Below, piece after piece: positions 50,469 to 62,470 of a DNA stretch of 64,000 bases; the first letter of the stretch is position 1; each line of letters opens with the position of its first letter. Origin of the DNA: Kudoa neothunni. Lineage: Eukaryota; Cnidaria. Position numbers and translations under genes: made by a program. The stretch spans positions 11,780,001 through 11,844,000 of the forward strand of contig OZ199839.1 in NCBI GenBank assembly GCA_964304625.1, given 5' to 3'. Below the pieces are notes generated by a model that saw only the letters and a program-made list of their open reading frames with translations, had not been told where the DNA came from and did not search any database.

Positions 50469-52420
50469 ATAGATTACAGGATCATGGTAGTGATATAAAT
50501 AAAAAGCCATCGGAAAGTTTTCTTTGGCTGCACTAAAAAATTATTTTCTTATTAATTATTCGTAAACGTTAAAATAACATTTCATTTAGAGACTTAGATT
50601 GTAAGCGAATTTGTGTAATATTCTGTTGAGAACGTACACTCAAGAGATTTTATCACTAATGAAAATATCGTAGCAAGGGTCTCCGAACTAAGTTCCTTAG
50701 ACGTTTATAAAGCTGTCTGCCCACGTTTCTGTTCATTAAATATAATATTGTGTTAATAGATAATTATAATATTTCACGGAATAAATTTTATCAAAAGCGT
50801 CCTATTACATGAATAACCCTTAGATTAATTCTTAATAAAAATAATATTTATAGTTAGCCAAAAACTTCAAATAACTTACATCAACATAGGTTATAAAAAA
50901 ATACTACTCTTTAAGTGTGATAAATATGTCGCAATACTAAACGATCTAACTAAAATAATTTTAAATTTTTTCCAACATTTATAAGCTTAATTATATTTCG
51001 TCAATTACCCATTACATCTCTGCAGACGTAACACGTCTTGTTATTTAGTCTGTTGATATTAGTGCTCAAACATCTGAATTTTTTTTGTCTAAGTTACACA
51101 TTTAAACACTACAGAGATGAATTGTCTAACGGCGGAAGAAAATTAAAAGTGAATTCTGGATGAATAAATTTTAATGAAAGGCGAGAATTGTATTTTTTTG
51201 TTATTGACTTGAACCACCAATTAATGTGTTATATACAACAATGCCATCGCACTGCTCAATGAATTCAACAGTCTTAAACATTATAAAAAAAACATTAATT
51301 GGAATATTCAAAATACTTAGGATTAATTTATACGAATAAATTTATATAACTAATCGAAAGCTTTATGTTTGGGTAATGAATTTTCACGATATTTTATGTG
51401 AAAATGAAGCGACGAAGAGAGTTAGTTTTTGTGACTCGCGGAGTAACAACGACGCCCGGATGTGGTCCTCTTATCCAAAAGTATGGATATTCCTAATATA
51501 TGGAATAAAAAAGGGCTAAAAATTAAGGTAAATTTTCCCATATATTAGTTACTCAATTGTGATATATTCTACGTGTGTGATAAGTAAAAAGTTGTTGTGT
51601 ACTTTATACACAAGTTTTGGTTTCAATCTATTTGTGTTTTTCTTCTAAACGGTCATTTTATTTTTACTTATAACTTCATTTTACTAATGTTTAAATATTA
51701 TTTAATCATACCAAATAAAATATTTTTTAAATTGACGCTATTCCATTGAGAATTTTTGGAGTATCCAAGGAACCCGTCTACGACACACGCATGAATTTGT
51801 TGGGATCCGTTTTCCTACGGTTAATCAATTTCAAATTAAATAATTCTTCGTTTCTAATTTATTATTATTTAATGAATCAAACAAATAAATAAAACAATTA
51901 TTTCTATTTTTTTAGAAAATAAATTATGATTTAATTGATAATTTTATTTAATTTTAATATTGAAAGTATTCGTCAGTCGACTCAAACTCATTATCTTCAT
52001 TACACTTTAAACAACTTCTAACTTCTAATTTATTAGGAAAAACTCCTAAGACTTTTCTGTCTACGATATGTATTCCCCCGTAACAGTTAAGCTCACAATT
52101 AAGTCATCAAATAAAATTAATAACTTTTGAGAGTGAATCAAGATTATCGTTCGAATAATTGTCTAATTTTTAAACCTACATGTATAAAGTTCTTATGTCT
52201 GCCAGTATGTGTTTGCAGCAGTACGCATGTGCCATGGAGAAACTTTCTTTAAATACAGCTTTTAGTTTGCATTTAAATAGATGATACCATTAATAAAAAT
52301 CGTTCATTTACTTAGATGTACAAATATAATCAATATCGCAATCAGATGCAAGGAATTTTGGGGGTTTCTACTCAATTAACATATTAAAAAATATCTGAAT
52401 AATATTGATGTTTGTTTGGA
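50469..52420. other. Intergenic AT-rich region, no gene seen
   Basis: Only short chance ORFs and no transposon signature in this stretch. Confidence 0.5.
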
Positions 52421-52839
52421 AAGTGTCTATTTGGACCAGGACATCCCAAACTTGGGGTTTCCCAAGATCTTGGGATTTTTCTTCTAACTTTGAGTTATTG
52501 GGGGGTTTTTTCGCTTTTAACCAAATCTTGGGTTTTTTTTGTTTATTTATAAAAATTTTAGATTACTGAATTCTTTGAGATCATTTTAAAAATAATAAGT
52601 TTCAGAATTAGGTGGAATAATCATATTTATTGTTTTATAAATAGAGCGAATTTAAATTATTCAAAATTTTAAAAAGATATCACGGTCGTCGGCAACGCGC
52701 TGATTTCCAACCCCCGGATTATTGTTATTTAATCAAGTGTACTTATTATTCTGTGATTTTATTTGGATATTTCAACGCCATCTTAAAATTTTATTGTTTT
52801 TTTAACAAAATATTTTAAGTTATTGACGTATTTTAAACT

Positions 52840-53221
52840 ATGCGTGAAATTTCAAACGGAGCCCAAAAAAGAGCGAGGGATAATATGTGCACCAATCAAG
52901 ATTGGCTAAAAGTAGGTATTAAATATAGGTTTGATCAAGATGTTAAGGACAGAAATTCCAGCTACTGTAAATGTTGAACGAATTTATTCAATAATGAACA
53001 CAGTAAAAACTAAACAAACTAACACATTAAAGACTGAAATTGTAAAATGTAAATATATCGCAAAGTAGTTGATCAAAAGAAATAATAATATGTGTTTGAC
53101 GCCGCATCCAATAAATAAACTAATATATGATGTGAACAGCGGGGTTGTGAATCAACGATACCTTAAGCGCTTGAAAAATAAATCATGCTTCTTAATCTTC
53201 CCTGTACGGACTCAGAAAAAA
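52840..53221 (+). pseudogene. hAT transposase C-terminal fragment, split by piggyBac
   Basis: From about 52940 the frame reads IPATVNVERIYSIMNTVKTK, then LKTEIVKCKYIAK, the hAT dimerisation signature (IPAT...VER.FS.MN..KT..R). An in-frame stop (TAG near 53066) precedes a continuation through INKLIYDVNSGVVNQRYLKR to RTQKKL. There the piggyBac interrupts. Beyond it, 56586..56638 continues in the same frame as TEGWEDDEDDSIDDNN and a stop, an acidic tail. The upstream ATG at 52840 gives a short peptide that may be a remnant of the N-terminus. Confidence 0.7.
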
Positions 53222-54063
53222 TTACGCCCTGTCCGAGGTGGGGTCACTGAGTGACCCCAGTAGAAACTTACCTTAATCAATTTCTCATTTTTCAAAACAT
53301 AAATTTTACGATATTTGAAACATCGATAAATTCAGGAATGTATCATTTAAGGAAGCTTTTAGCTCATGTGAGATAGAAAATACGGATATTGATGAGTGAA
53401 GGCATCATGTAACCAAGCACAAAATATTTGTTTATATTCGGTTAACGGAGATTACGTAACTCAAATTCGAGATTTTCTAATTCACCTTACTACTAAGCGC
53501 TTCAATGATGAATTCATAAAAGTATACAAATTTTTAACTATACCGCGTGCTTAAGCTGCTGCATTCTCCATTTTCCCGATTGTTGTTATCCTTTGTTTGA
53601 ATGTTGGATGTTAATTAACCATTTTATTTTCAGTATATAGAAAAAGCAAAATAATTATATCTCGAAATATTACAACAAAAATTTATGAAATAATCCTTAT
53701 GTAAGAGAACTGCATAAATAATAAAATTGTCTTTTTTTGAAACAGGATTTAATGCTAGACTTTAAATAATTTAATTTTTCCACAGAATTATAATTTTTCG
53801 TTTCAAAAGTAATACAGAACCAAAGATGCAATAAAATCAGTGTCATAAATGGCGCTTACATAATTACATTGAATAAGATCTATAAAATCATTGTTCAAAA
53901 AGAAACTATTTGTTGCATTCGGTACATACAATGATATTTTTTGTCATTCAGAATATTTTTTGGTAAGATATAAGAGTTTAAAACTTCCATGTGGTTAAAT
54001 TACAGTATACGTGTCTGGCCTCGGGCGAAAAAATTCACACTCGTTACAAATCGTAAGAAATAT

Positions 54064-54926
54064 TTAAACAGTATATAAATTCATTATATATTTACAAAAG
54101 GTGCTAATTTCTTGTCCGGAGTGTTTTCTTCGATACAAGAAATTGGCCACGTGTTCAGCAAGACTGTCTGGATTTTTAATGGTCGCGTTTCTATATTTAC
54201 GCTTGAAATCACCCCATGTCGCCTCTATTTTATTCGTATGGACGCCTTCATCAAAAAAAAGTCGGCGCTTATGAATAACGGTTCCGTGGGTAAATCCCTA
54301 TATTTCCAAGCGGTTGTATCCACCCCAACCATCCGTCCAAATAATGGAACCTTCCTCTACATTCTCGCATATGATTTCTTCTAGTACTATGCGATTTCTT
54401 TCTTGAGGTATCTTGAGGAAACAATTACCATCTTCGTCTATTCCTCCAATCATCCAGTATTGTTGATTTCGAAGGATGCGCCCCACACCATATTTTCTCT
54501 TTGTTATGGCTGTTTCATCGATTTGAGTCACAATGTCTTTCATATCAATTTTTGAAAACTCTTGATCCAATATTTAAGCCATCAGATCCTTTTCCATTGT
54601 TTTCCAATCACATATTGTAGAATAAGGCGAAATATCCAAATGATTGCATAATGTTTCATTCGTCATATTGGAATCTTCGACTGTTCAAAAGTAGACCCTA
54701 TTCTTATGGAACATTTTTCGCATTTATATTGACATCCATCGCCAATATCTATTCTTAAAATTATGTACATACTTCCACCACAAGAACAAGCGCGAATACT
54801 ATTTAATAAACCAATATTCTGTAAACATTTAATAGTATAAGATAAATCCTATCGAAAATATCCATAATCTAACATTTTTATTTGATCAATGTCTTCTAAA
54901 GCGAATATTGTTTTAAAAGCAGACAT
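54064..54926 (-). pseudogene. ISXO2-like transposase pseudogene nested in the piggyBac
   Basis: ATG at 54926 begins MSAFKTIFALEDIDQ. There follow a zinc-binding region (CSCGG...CQYKCEKCSIRIGSTFEQSK), ICDWKTMEKDLMA, TQIDETAITKRKYGVG (first catalytic Asp), IGGIDEDGNCFLKIPQERN, SIIWTDGWGGYNRL (second Asp) and GVHTNKIEATWGDFKRKYRN (third position), ending near 54064. The order and spacing are those of ISXO2-like DDE proteins of about 280 aa. Stops at about 54572 and 54280 and two frame changes disable it. More complete than the copy at 7.9-8.3 kb. Confidence 0.8.
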
Positions 54927-54932
54927 TGGTGG

Positions 54933-56114
54933 CTAAAACCGGGCATTCAACGAAGTTAGCCAAGGCAAGACACGTATACTGTATTTTAGCCTCATTTTGT
55001 TCGCCATATCGACACCGCCGTTTGTTTTATTGTAATGAATAATTACATTAGGTCGTTTTCTCTCCTCATTTTCAATCGAACTGTCGTTATGCTCGGTTGG
55101 GAGAAGAGAAGGTTCACAACGTAATTTGTTTTGGTTACATGAGACCAAAGTGAGGTCACCATGAAATCCAAAAATTGACGAGAAAACCTCACGCCTAGGA
55201 CTTTTGAAGAATTCTTTATGAATCTCGCGTTTGTTGGGTCGGATAGTTCCAGTCAAAGTTATTTTATTTGAAAGTAGTTCCTGGGCGAGTGGAAGAGAAG
55301 CAAAAAAGTTGCTGATTGTAACTCCTCGACATGTGTCGTAAAAAGGTGAAATATGGTCTTTTACTATCCTTACACCTTGGTTCATCTCTTTTAATCCACC
55401 AACATTTCCCGTATAAGGCTGTATGTTTAGAAGATATGATGTTTCGACATCTGCAGCCACCCATAATTTGATGTCTTAACCATCTGGCTTAGATTTTATA
55501 TATACCCGGAAGGAACATTTCCCTCTAAATCTTACCTACCTTTCATCCATTGTGATGTAGGTAGGGCCTGGCCAACAATTTTTCAGACAATTATTATTAA
55601 AAGATTGAAAAACGTTTCGGATCTCCTCGAAATTATCATTGGAAATTTTTTTCACGTTTAGTTCTTTTCGCTTTATCATCAAATTGCGACATTTGATAAA
55701 TATGTGCGAATCTATTCCTCGAAATTGCTACCTCAAAATAAAATTGTTTAAATAAAGGATTGGTATTCTTTTGCACATTCCAAAGTGCAGGGGATGATCC
55801 ATTCGAGCAACCCGGAGCGTGCAAACCACCAAAAGAAGCCTTTATCTCCTCTACTGTTATTTCGTTACGGTTAAAACCTTTATATTGCTCATAATATTTA
55901 TTCGTGCATTGCACTAACTACTCACTCATCAAGAATATCACGAGAAAAAAAAACAATCCAAATCATCATCTGATCCTTCATTTTCAGATTGGCTATTTAA
56001 ATCTTCCAGGAAATCGTCAGTTGATGTATCAACATATTCAGGGAACTCGTAGTCAGATTCACTATCAATGTCTGTAGAACAATCTTCAATTAGTTTTTCT
56101 GATTCGTCGTACAT
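54933..56114 (-). pseudogene. piggyBac transposase pseudogene (PGBD-like)
   Basis: ATG at 56114 starts an acidic N-terminus (MYDESEKLIEDCSTDIDSES...), typical of the family. The next frame, 55636..55914, carries NEITVEEIKASFGGLHAPGC and FEVAISRNRFAHIYQMSQFD, the N-terminal part of the DDE_Tnp_1_7 domain. Frame 54933..55460 carries VKDHISPFYDTCRGVTISNF, LSNKITLTGTIRPNKREI and YNKTNGGVDMANKMRLKYS (last catalytic Asp). The reading ends at SLNARF exactly where the ISXO2-like element begins, so the C-terminal Cys-rich region is cut off. Frame changes separate the parts. Confidence 0.8.
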
Positions 56115-56752
56115 AATGTTTTACAAACATTAAATAATCAAAATTTATCATAACGTTCAAAACATCAAGTTAAGCTTTAAAATGTAAGAAAACCAACACA
56201 GAACAATAAGGCGCGGGAGTAGTGACACCTGAGCAGATTAATTTTTGCTTATCTCAGATAATATTAATTATTGCTGTTAGAATTTGATATCTTCATTGAA
56301 ATTTAGGTATACAATCGATTTAAAAACTTTAAAAGAATATAAGATAATTACAATAATTTGGAAAGTGTTTTATGTATAATGTTGTATACAATTAACAACA
56401 TATTTTAAATATTAAAAATTTTCATGTTTCTAATAAAATCTTAAATATATCTCTATATTAAAATAAGAACCATATCGGCAAAAAAGCATTCGCAGGAGTG
56501 AATGGGGAGAAAATTATTGTTTAGGAGATTTGGAGAATACATGTTTTTTGGGGTCACTGAGTGACCCCACCTCGTACAGCCAGGGTTAACTGAGGGTTGG
56601 GAAGATGATGAAGACGATTCAATTGACGACAATAATTAGAAAACTCGCTTAAATAATAATTTTTATTCTTTTAATAACACTATTGTATTTTCGTTGCGGC
56701 CTTGGGTTTTTTTCGATAATCTCATTGGACGTCCTGGTGCAAATAGACACTT

Positions 56753-59700
56753 ACATTTGTTTACTCTGGAGTAGAGTTTCTAAAAAGCGTGAACCTGAGG
56801 AAATTGTGGTTTTTAGAACTCAGACTAAACAAACCTTATTTCGATATACTCTCAAATCTAAAAATTAACATAATCACTCCATAATTATCGAAAATTTAAT
56901 TTAAATAAGTTCATGCTTATAATGCATTAAAGATAAAGGAAGAATTTTATTTGTATTATTCTCCTTAAAAACGTCTATTTTCTTCATAAAACGTGGACAT
57001 TTATTAGCCTGATTCTAATAAGCCAGCGTATATAGCTGTCAAAAATGGTGAACGTTACGAAAAGACGTGATGCACGATGAGAAAGCGCGATACATACGGC
57101 TCCAAAAGATCGAGCGTATAAGGATTATCCTCTAGTTCGAGGAGATTAAGTCAATGTATTAACAAGATCGTGTGATTCGTTCACAGTGGATTTTTGTAAT
57201 CAATGTTAGGAGAAATTTTCTTAATAAAATTCAGCAGTGCATTATTTTTTGGAATAACTTATTTATTTCTTTTAAAATATCAGCTAAACTACAGTACTAC
57301 AGTATCTGTGTAGAACTTCGGGTGGTGTCGCATATAAAATCGGAAATAAATCTCAAGTCGAGCACGTTCGGATTCACGTGGAATCTCTGTTGTTTATAAA
57401 TACATCAAAAAAATTATTTCTCCATAATTTTAATAAATTCGAAATCTTTAATTGTTCACAGAATTTTTTTTATTTGTATTTGTTAGTAATAAGTTTGTAG
57501 ATGTTCAATCTTGACTTCGTATTTTAAAAACAGAACTTTTTGATTTATTCTATTCAAACTTATAAACAAGCAGTTTCAATTTAACTACGGCGTGATTTAA
57601 TGTGGCTTTTAGTTTATAAATTTTTTCTCATAATTTATTCATGATTAAAAAAATGTTAGAACAATATTTGTTCCAAAATTCCAACATGAAAATTGTTAAT
57701 ATACTTTATTAAGATATCTTTGTACTTATATCCATTGAGTAACTAAAAATAAAAATATTAAATAATTTTTTTTTAATTGAAATGAACTTTAAAGTAAAGT
57801 TATCGTCATAAATCAAAAGATACGATTTTTAAGCATTTTAAATTAAATACATTGTAGATAATAATAAGTCGAAAGCATTTTTTTAATATTTATCTCAACA
57901 ACAATAAAAATGGTGTAAAACCTAAAAAGTAACATTTATTACCTAGTTTTTTAATATAAAGTGAAATATTATGTCATATTTTATAATCTACATAAATATT
58001 TTTGTGTGGTTGAATGTCTCATGCGTTTTAACTTAATATAATTAATTTACTTGGATGTATTGTCTATCAAAATCCTTAATAATCCTCATTTTAACACATA
58101 ATCACCCTCGATTTTTTAAACGCCTAGTGATACATGATGCATTTCGGGTTCATCACGCTGAATCATATGCGTGACGTGACACGCGTAGAGACCCTACTTC
58201 GGAGTGATAGTCAATTAGAACGAACTTTCACTCATTATATATAAAGAAAATATGTTAATTTTTCTATAGAATGATTAAAACTGTTATATATGCCGTATGG
58301 AATAATTTTAACGTAAATAACGCCATTAGCGCCATATTTACAAGTAATGTTGCATTTCCCTTAAAATTTGTGGCATAACCAAATTTTTTAAGAAATAAAT
58401 TCACTTTTAACACATTAAATATACATTTAAAGCAAAAGGGTTCATGATCATGTTAAATAAAACACATAGTTTGAGATTATAAGTTGTTGTCATGCTGGAA
58501 TAACTTGGGAATTTATACACATTCTAAAAAAGATGTAAGCTGTGTGTCGTTTTTACGTGATTAGAACTTTCTGATAATCTCTTAAATGAAAATTATACTC
58601 CATCGGAATTCTTGAAATTGAAATTATATTCATTTTCTAATATGTTTTTACACATTTTTTGGTTTTCATGCTCTTTCTTACGGAAAAACGGGCATAATTA
58701 ATTTAATAATTTTCTATATTCGATGAGATAATGTTATAAATAACGTTTATGCTCCTATAAACTTGATTATTTCCAACCTTCAAATTTTAATGTTAAATCT
58801 CAAAACAACAATATGTTTTCTTTCGGATAAAAATAATTCAGAATGGCATAAATACTGCGTAAAAATATGACATACCTCGTGCCATAGATAATTGAAGAAT
58901 TTATATCCAAGATTACTCATTCATCAAATAAAATCTATTCACACCATGTAATATCTTGGTTAATATAAAATTATTTGTTCATTCTATTTAATTGATATTT
59001 TTATAAAGTTCCCTCAATCCGAGAATAATTAAATAAAAAGTTATTCCTATAATATAAAATGGTACGTTTATTTTTAAAAAGGATTACCCCTTCCAAGAAC
59101 CAATTAACATTTAACATTACTGTAAGTTTTCGAGCTAAAAACCCATCTATATTTTAGATTTAACCATATTTTGTTAATTGAATTACATTTATATAAGAAT
59201 CAAAAAATAGTGTTAAAAGAATGAATGTATAATTTCCCCATTCAACAATAAAATTAAAAGTTAAAATTTTCCATCATCCAGTACCAGACGAAACTGGGAA
59301 TTGGCGCTAATATTTAATAAAAACTATTTCTGTAAATACTAATTTCATATTCAAGTGTTTTCATCAAGATTTTACGGACCTTTATTATGTTATCTATTTG
59401 AATTCATTATTTTGATGTCAACTTTATTGGTTCTGTAATCACATATGCTTTGTTATATGATAGAATAGTTAAAATAAACTTTTGTGAGTAGAATTAAATT
59501 ATTATGGGAATTAATCATAGAAAATATTTTCGCATTTCAACAAGATCTAACACATTCCTTTCGTTAAATATTTGTTAAGTAAAATTTCATTCAAATAAAT
59601 AGCATTGATTCTTCTAAGTAATTGCTAACAAATTACTCAATATCAATAACTTATTATATTTTTCATTTGTTTATATTAATATTCTACCGCTTGGATGGTT

Positions 59701-59915
59701 CAACTGAAATATTTACACCCTAATGTAATTATGAATACATGGAAATTATTAATAGGAAGAAAAATAAAATTTTTTCAAAATGTGATAAATTTATATTAAG
59801 ATTAAAAAACAAAATCCAAATCTATAATAGTAATCACTTTATTATTGTTTTTCAAAGTTATCACGTTGTACATATAAAAAAATAAATAATTTAATATTTT
59901 TAGTTATTATTATAA
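56753..59915. other. AT-rich intergenic region, no gene seen
   Basis: Only short chance ORFs (for example at 57172..57399) without recognisable domains. It lies downstream of the minus-strand ADAM gene. Confidence 0.5.
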
Positions 59916-62470
59916 TTATTGACTCAATCTTTTAATAAGAAAGTCATAAATTAATCTAAGATATTATTAAACATGTAATAATATAATTTATTACCTGTGA
60001 AGGAGAGCAATGGAAACAATTACACCAAATATTAATAAAACCATTTCTATATAAGAGATAATTGGGTCGATTTGTATAAAAAATACCCCAAGAAATAAAT
60101 CGAGCGATATTTTTATCCGCAAAGGCATCACTAAATATTATGTACTTTTATTATAATTTAATTAACTACATTATAAATGATATTAAATAAGAAATTATAC
60201 AACTCTCTTTTAAGATAACTCATACAAATTTTTCGTAATTAAGAAACATCAATACCTGTATATAAATATTGAAGGAATAAACGTAATATTTTGAATCTGT
60301 TTGTGGTATTCTGGTCTATAAAATATAAAGGCTGAATATTTTCTAATATATTCGTTTACATAATATAAGAAGAGCATCGCCCATTTTGATTACAATACTA
60401 TAATAATAAAAAAATAAATATATAAGTGAATTTTACTTTATTCGAAGGACACACAATGTTTTTACATAAACTGAAATCCTTATATTCACTCTCACATATA
60501 CCATCAATGCATATCTAATTTTTTATAAGGTGTATAATATTGTTGTTTGTACTGTTCCAGATGGACATAATATATTTAGGCATTTGTTTCTATTTTCGCT
60601 AGCGTCCACGCATCTATTATTCATACACATCTAAAAATTAATTAAAATCCTTTATATATCTAATAAAATACTTTATCTGTTCCACAATTTTGACCATTCG
60701 GAACAAAACCCAAGAAATTATCTGAAGTTGTCGGAACTACATACCTATGAATACAAAACGATTGTTTACAATTTATTAATTTAAATTACGGGCAGTAGCC
60801 ACCTGGATATTTTGTTCCATCAAAAGTAACCACGTTCGGCGGGTAAAAACAAGGCAAAAATCCACATAAAGTATTACTAATAAAAAGTAATATTTTTAGT
60901 CAGAATATTTATATACAATGATTTCCTGTATTTCGAACCTAATTCGACTTTGATGTCAGAAGCTAATAACTCATCACATATATGATTATACGTTATTTTT
61001 GCTATTGTTGGTTAGATTTTTCTGTGTAAAACAATTTCTTACTCGAATTATGCAATTGGATACACTGATGAGTTACATCCGGACATACGCCATTTACACA
61101 GTATGACTGTTGAAATATTAATAACTATACACAAAATAGTTTTATCTAATTACAGGTCCATTATTCGAACTACAAGGAGTCCCATCAGACTTTTTATTGG
61201 ATATTGGACACTATTTTCTAAATAACTGAAATTTTATTATACAAAATTAATTACAAACGGGCTTTTTCCATCACATGTTTCCCGCATATGACATTCTTCC
61301 GTTTCATGGCATATATTACCTTCATTAATCTGTAGAGAATAAGAAAATATATTTAATTTATTCCAAGAATGTGACTGAAAAGAAATCACTTGACATTGAA
61401 TACAACATTCTCCTTTGGAGCACTTAGCGGGGGGTTTAAATTTACAATTCTTATAATCACAACACCTAATTTCACCACTCCGAATACAATTTTCCTCAAA
61501 GCCACAGTCACACTCTTCCCCAGGATCCACCATACCGTTCCCGCATACTTGAAATGTGGGGTGGTTCACATTGTTCTAATTTATATGGATTATCAGTTAT
61601 TTTTGTGAAATCATATATACTATCAGGAAATCATTTTTGTGATAATTACGAAAATGATGTTTCATAAAATCAAACGATCTTGCACTAAAATATGGAGGAT
61701 ATGGAAGATCTTTTGGCCTTTAAAAGAATTGATACATAAAGGTTATAAACAGTAACCGCAATAGACAAATTTATACCATTCAAAAGTCCAGGGCTGCATA
61801 ATACAACCATGGATTCCTATGGGACAATGAATACCTATAATTTGCTTACTAAGAATAATATAATTTGTGTTGACTCGTTTCCAAAACATGTTGGCATCCA
61901 AACAAATGTCCCAACTCGTGCGAAAATCTCAACGGCATTAAGTTATGGTATGCATAAATTTTTTTTGGTATCTAAAACTAAATATCATTTGAATTAGATG
62001 TAATATTCTACTTTTACTAATGCGGATCCAAAAACTGGATTATTAAACCGACTATAATATGCTATACCCTTTAATATTCTATCATTGGAGGGACGATTGT
62101 AGCTAATCATGTTGTATTATCAACAGAAAACTAAAATATTACACAAACAATATGTGAAAACCGTAATTGATGGACGATTCCTTTAAGAATCGCCGAAATT
62201 TAGCTCCCATTATTTCTAAATTGGAACCATTTTCCTTAAATTTACTTATCTGAAAAGTTTTCACTATTATTTTAATGTTATGCCATGCAAATATCTAAAA
62301 ATATATAATTTAATGTATGATTTTGCTAAACATAAATTACCTGCATAGAGCTTATCACTGTGTCTCGTATTAATGAAGGATTGTTTGAATCTAACTCAAT
62401 CTATTACGAAATAAAAACCATATTGAATTTTGTTTACAGTGCTTTTTGCTAAATGGATATTAATTTGAAC
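59916..62470 (-). CDS. ADAM-family membrane metalloprotease, compact multi-exon gene
   Basis: The zinc site HELGHLFGCQH (HExGHxxGxxH) lies at 61888..61920. Upstream pieces (about 62345-62470 and 62030-62240) read SLIRDTVISSMQ, LEIMGAKFRRFLKES and LKGIAYYSRFNN. The disintegrin part is VCGNGMVDPGEECDCGFEEN...CCIQCQ (about 61382..61560), then ECHMRETCDGKSPF, joined to CPISNKKSDGTPC (intron about 44 nt) and SYCVNGVCPDVTHQCIQLHN. Cys-rich and EGF-like exons follow: 60790..60876, 60672..60744, 60553..60630, 60437..60514 and one near 60370. The transmembrane exon is 59995..60130 (MVLLIFGVIVSIALL), and a last exon 59916..59955 gives a short tail (RLIYDFLIKRLSQ, stop). Known role of the family: shedding of surface proteins and integrin binding. 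I cannot place the signal peptide and propeptide, and several splice joins (before the disintegrin, in the Cys-rich part and before the TM exon) are unresolved. Confidence 0.75.

Larger units (their letters stand above)
53222..56589 (-). mobile_element. piggyBac-type transposon nested in the hAT
   Basis: The right end reads ...CGTACAGCCAGGG-TTAA (TTAA at 56586..56589). The left end is TTAC (53222..53225, a decayed TTAA) followed by GCCCTGTCCGAGG. Both ends then share GAGGTGGGGTCAC and the near-palindrome GGGGTCACTGAGTGACCCC. Removing the element restores a continuous hAT frame across a single TTA A. It carries a minus-strand transposase relic, itself interrupted by an ISXO2-like element. Confidence 0.8.
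52421..56752 (+). mobile_element. Internally deleted hAT element hosting a piggyBac insertion
   Basis: Inverted ends: AAGTGTCTATTTGGACCAGG plus ACATCC (52421..52447) against the complement of 56727..56752 (AAGTGTCTATTTGCACCAGG plus ACGTCC). The inner CTTGGG/TTTTTTCG motifs also recur on both sides. A hAT C-terminal coding piece lies at 52840..53221 and resumes after the inserted piggyBac at 56586. Only about 0.4 kb separates the left end from the transposase C-terminus, so this copy had lost most of its coding region before the piggyBac landed in it. Confidence 0.65.

Noticed and set aside
57100-57150. tRNA-like CTCTAGTTCGAGGAG
   Set aside because: The stem and loop sizes do not fit a T arm and no other tRNA arms are present.
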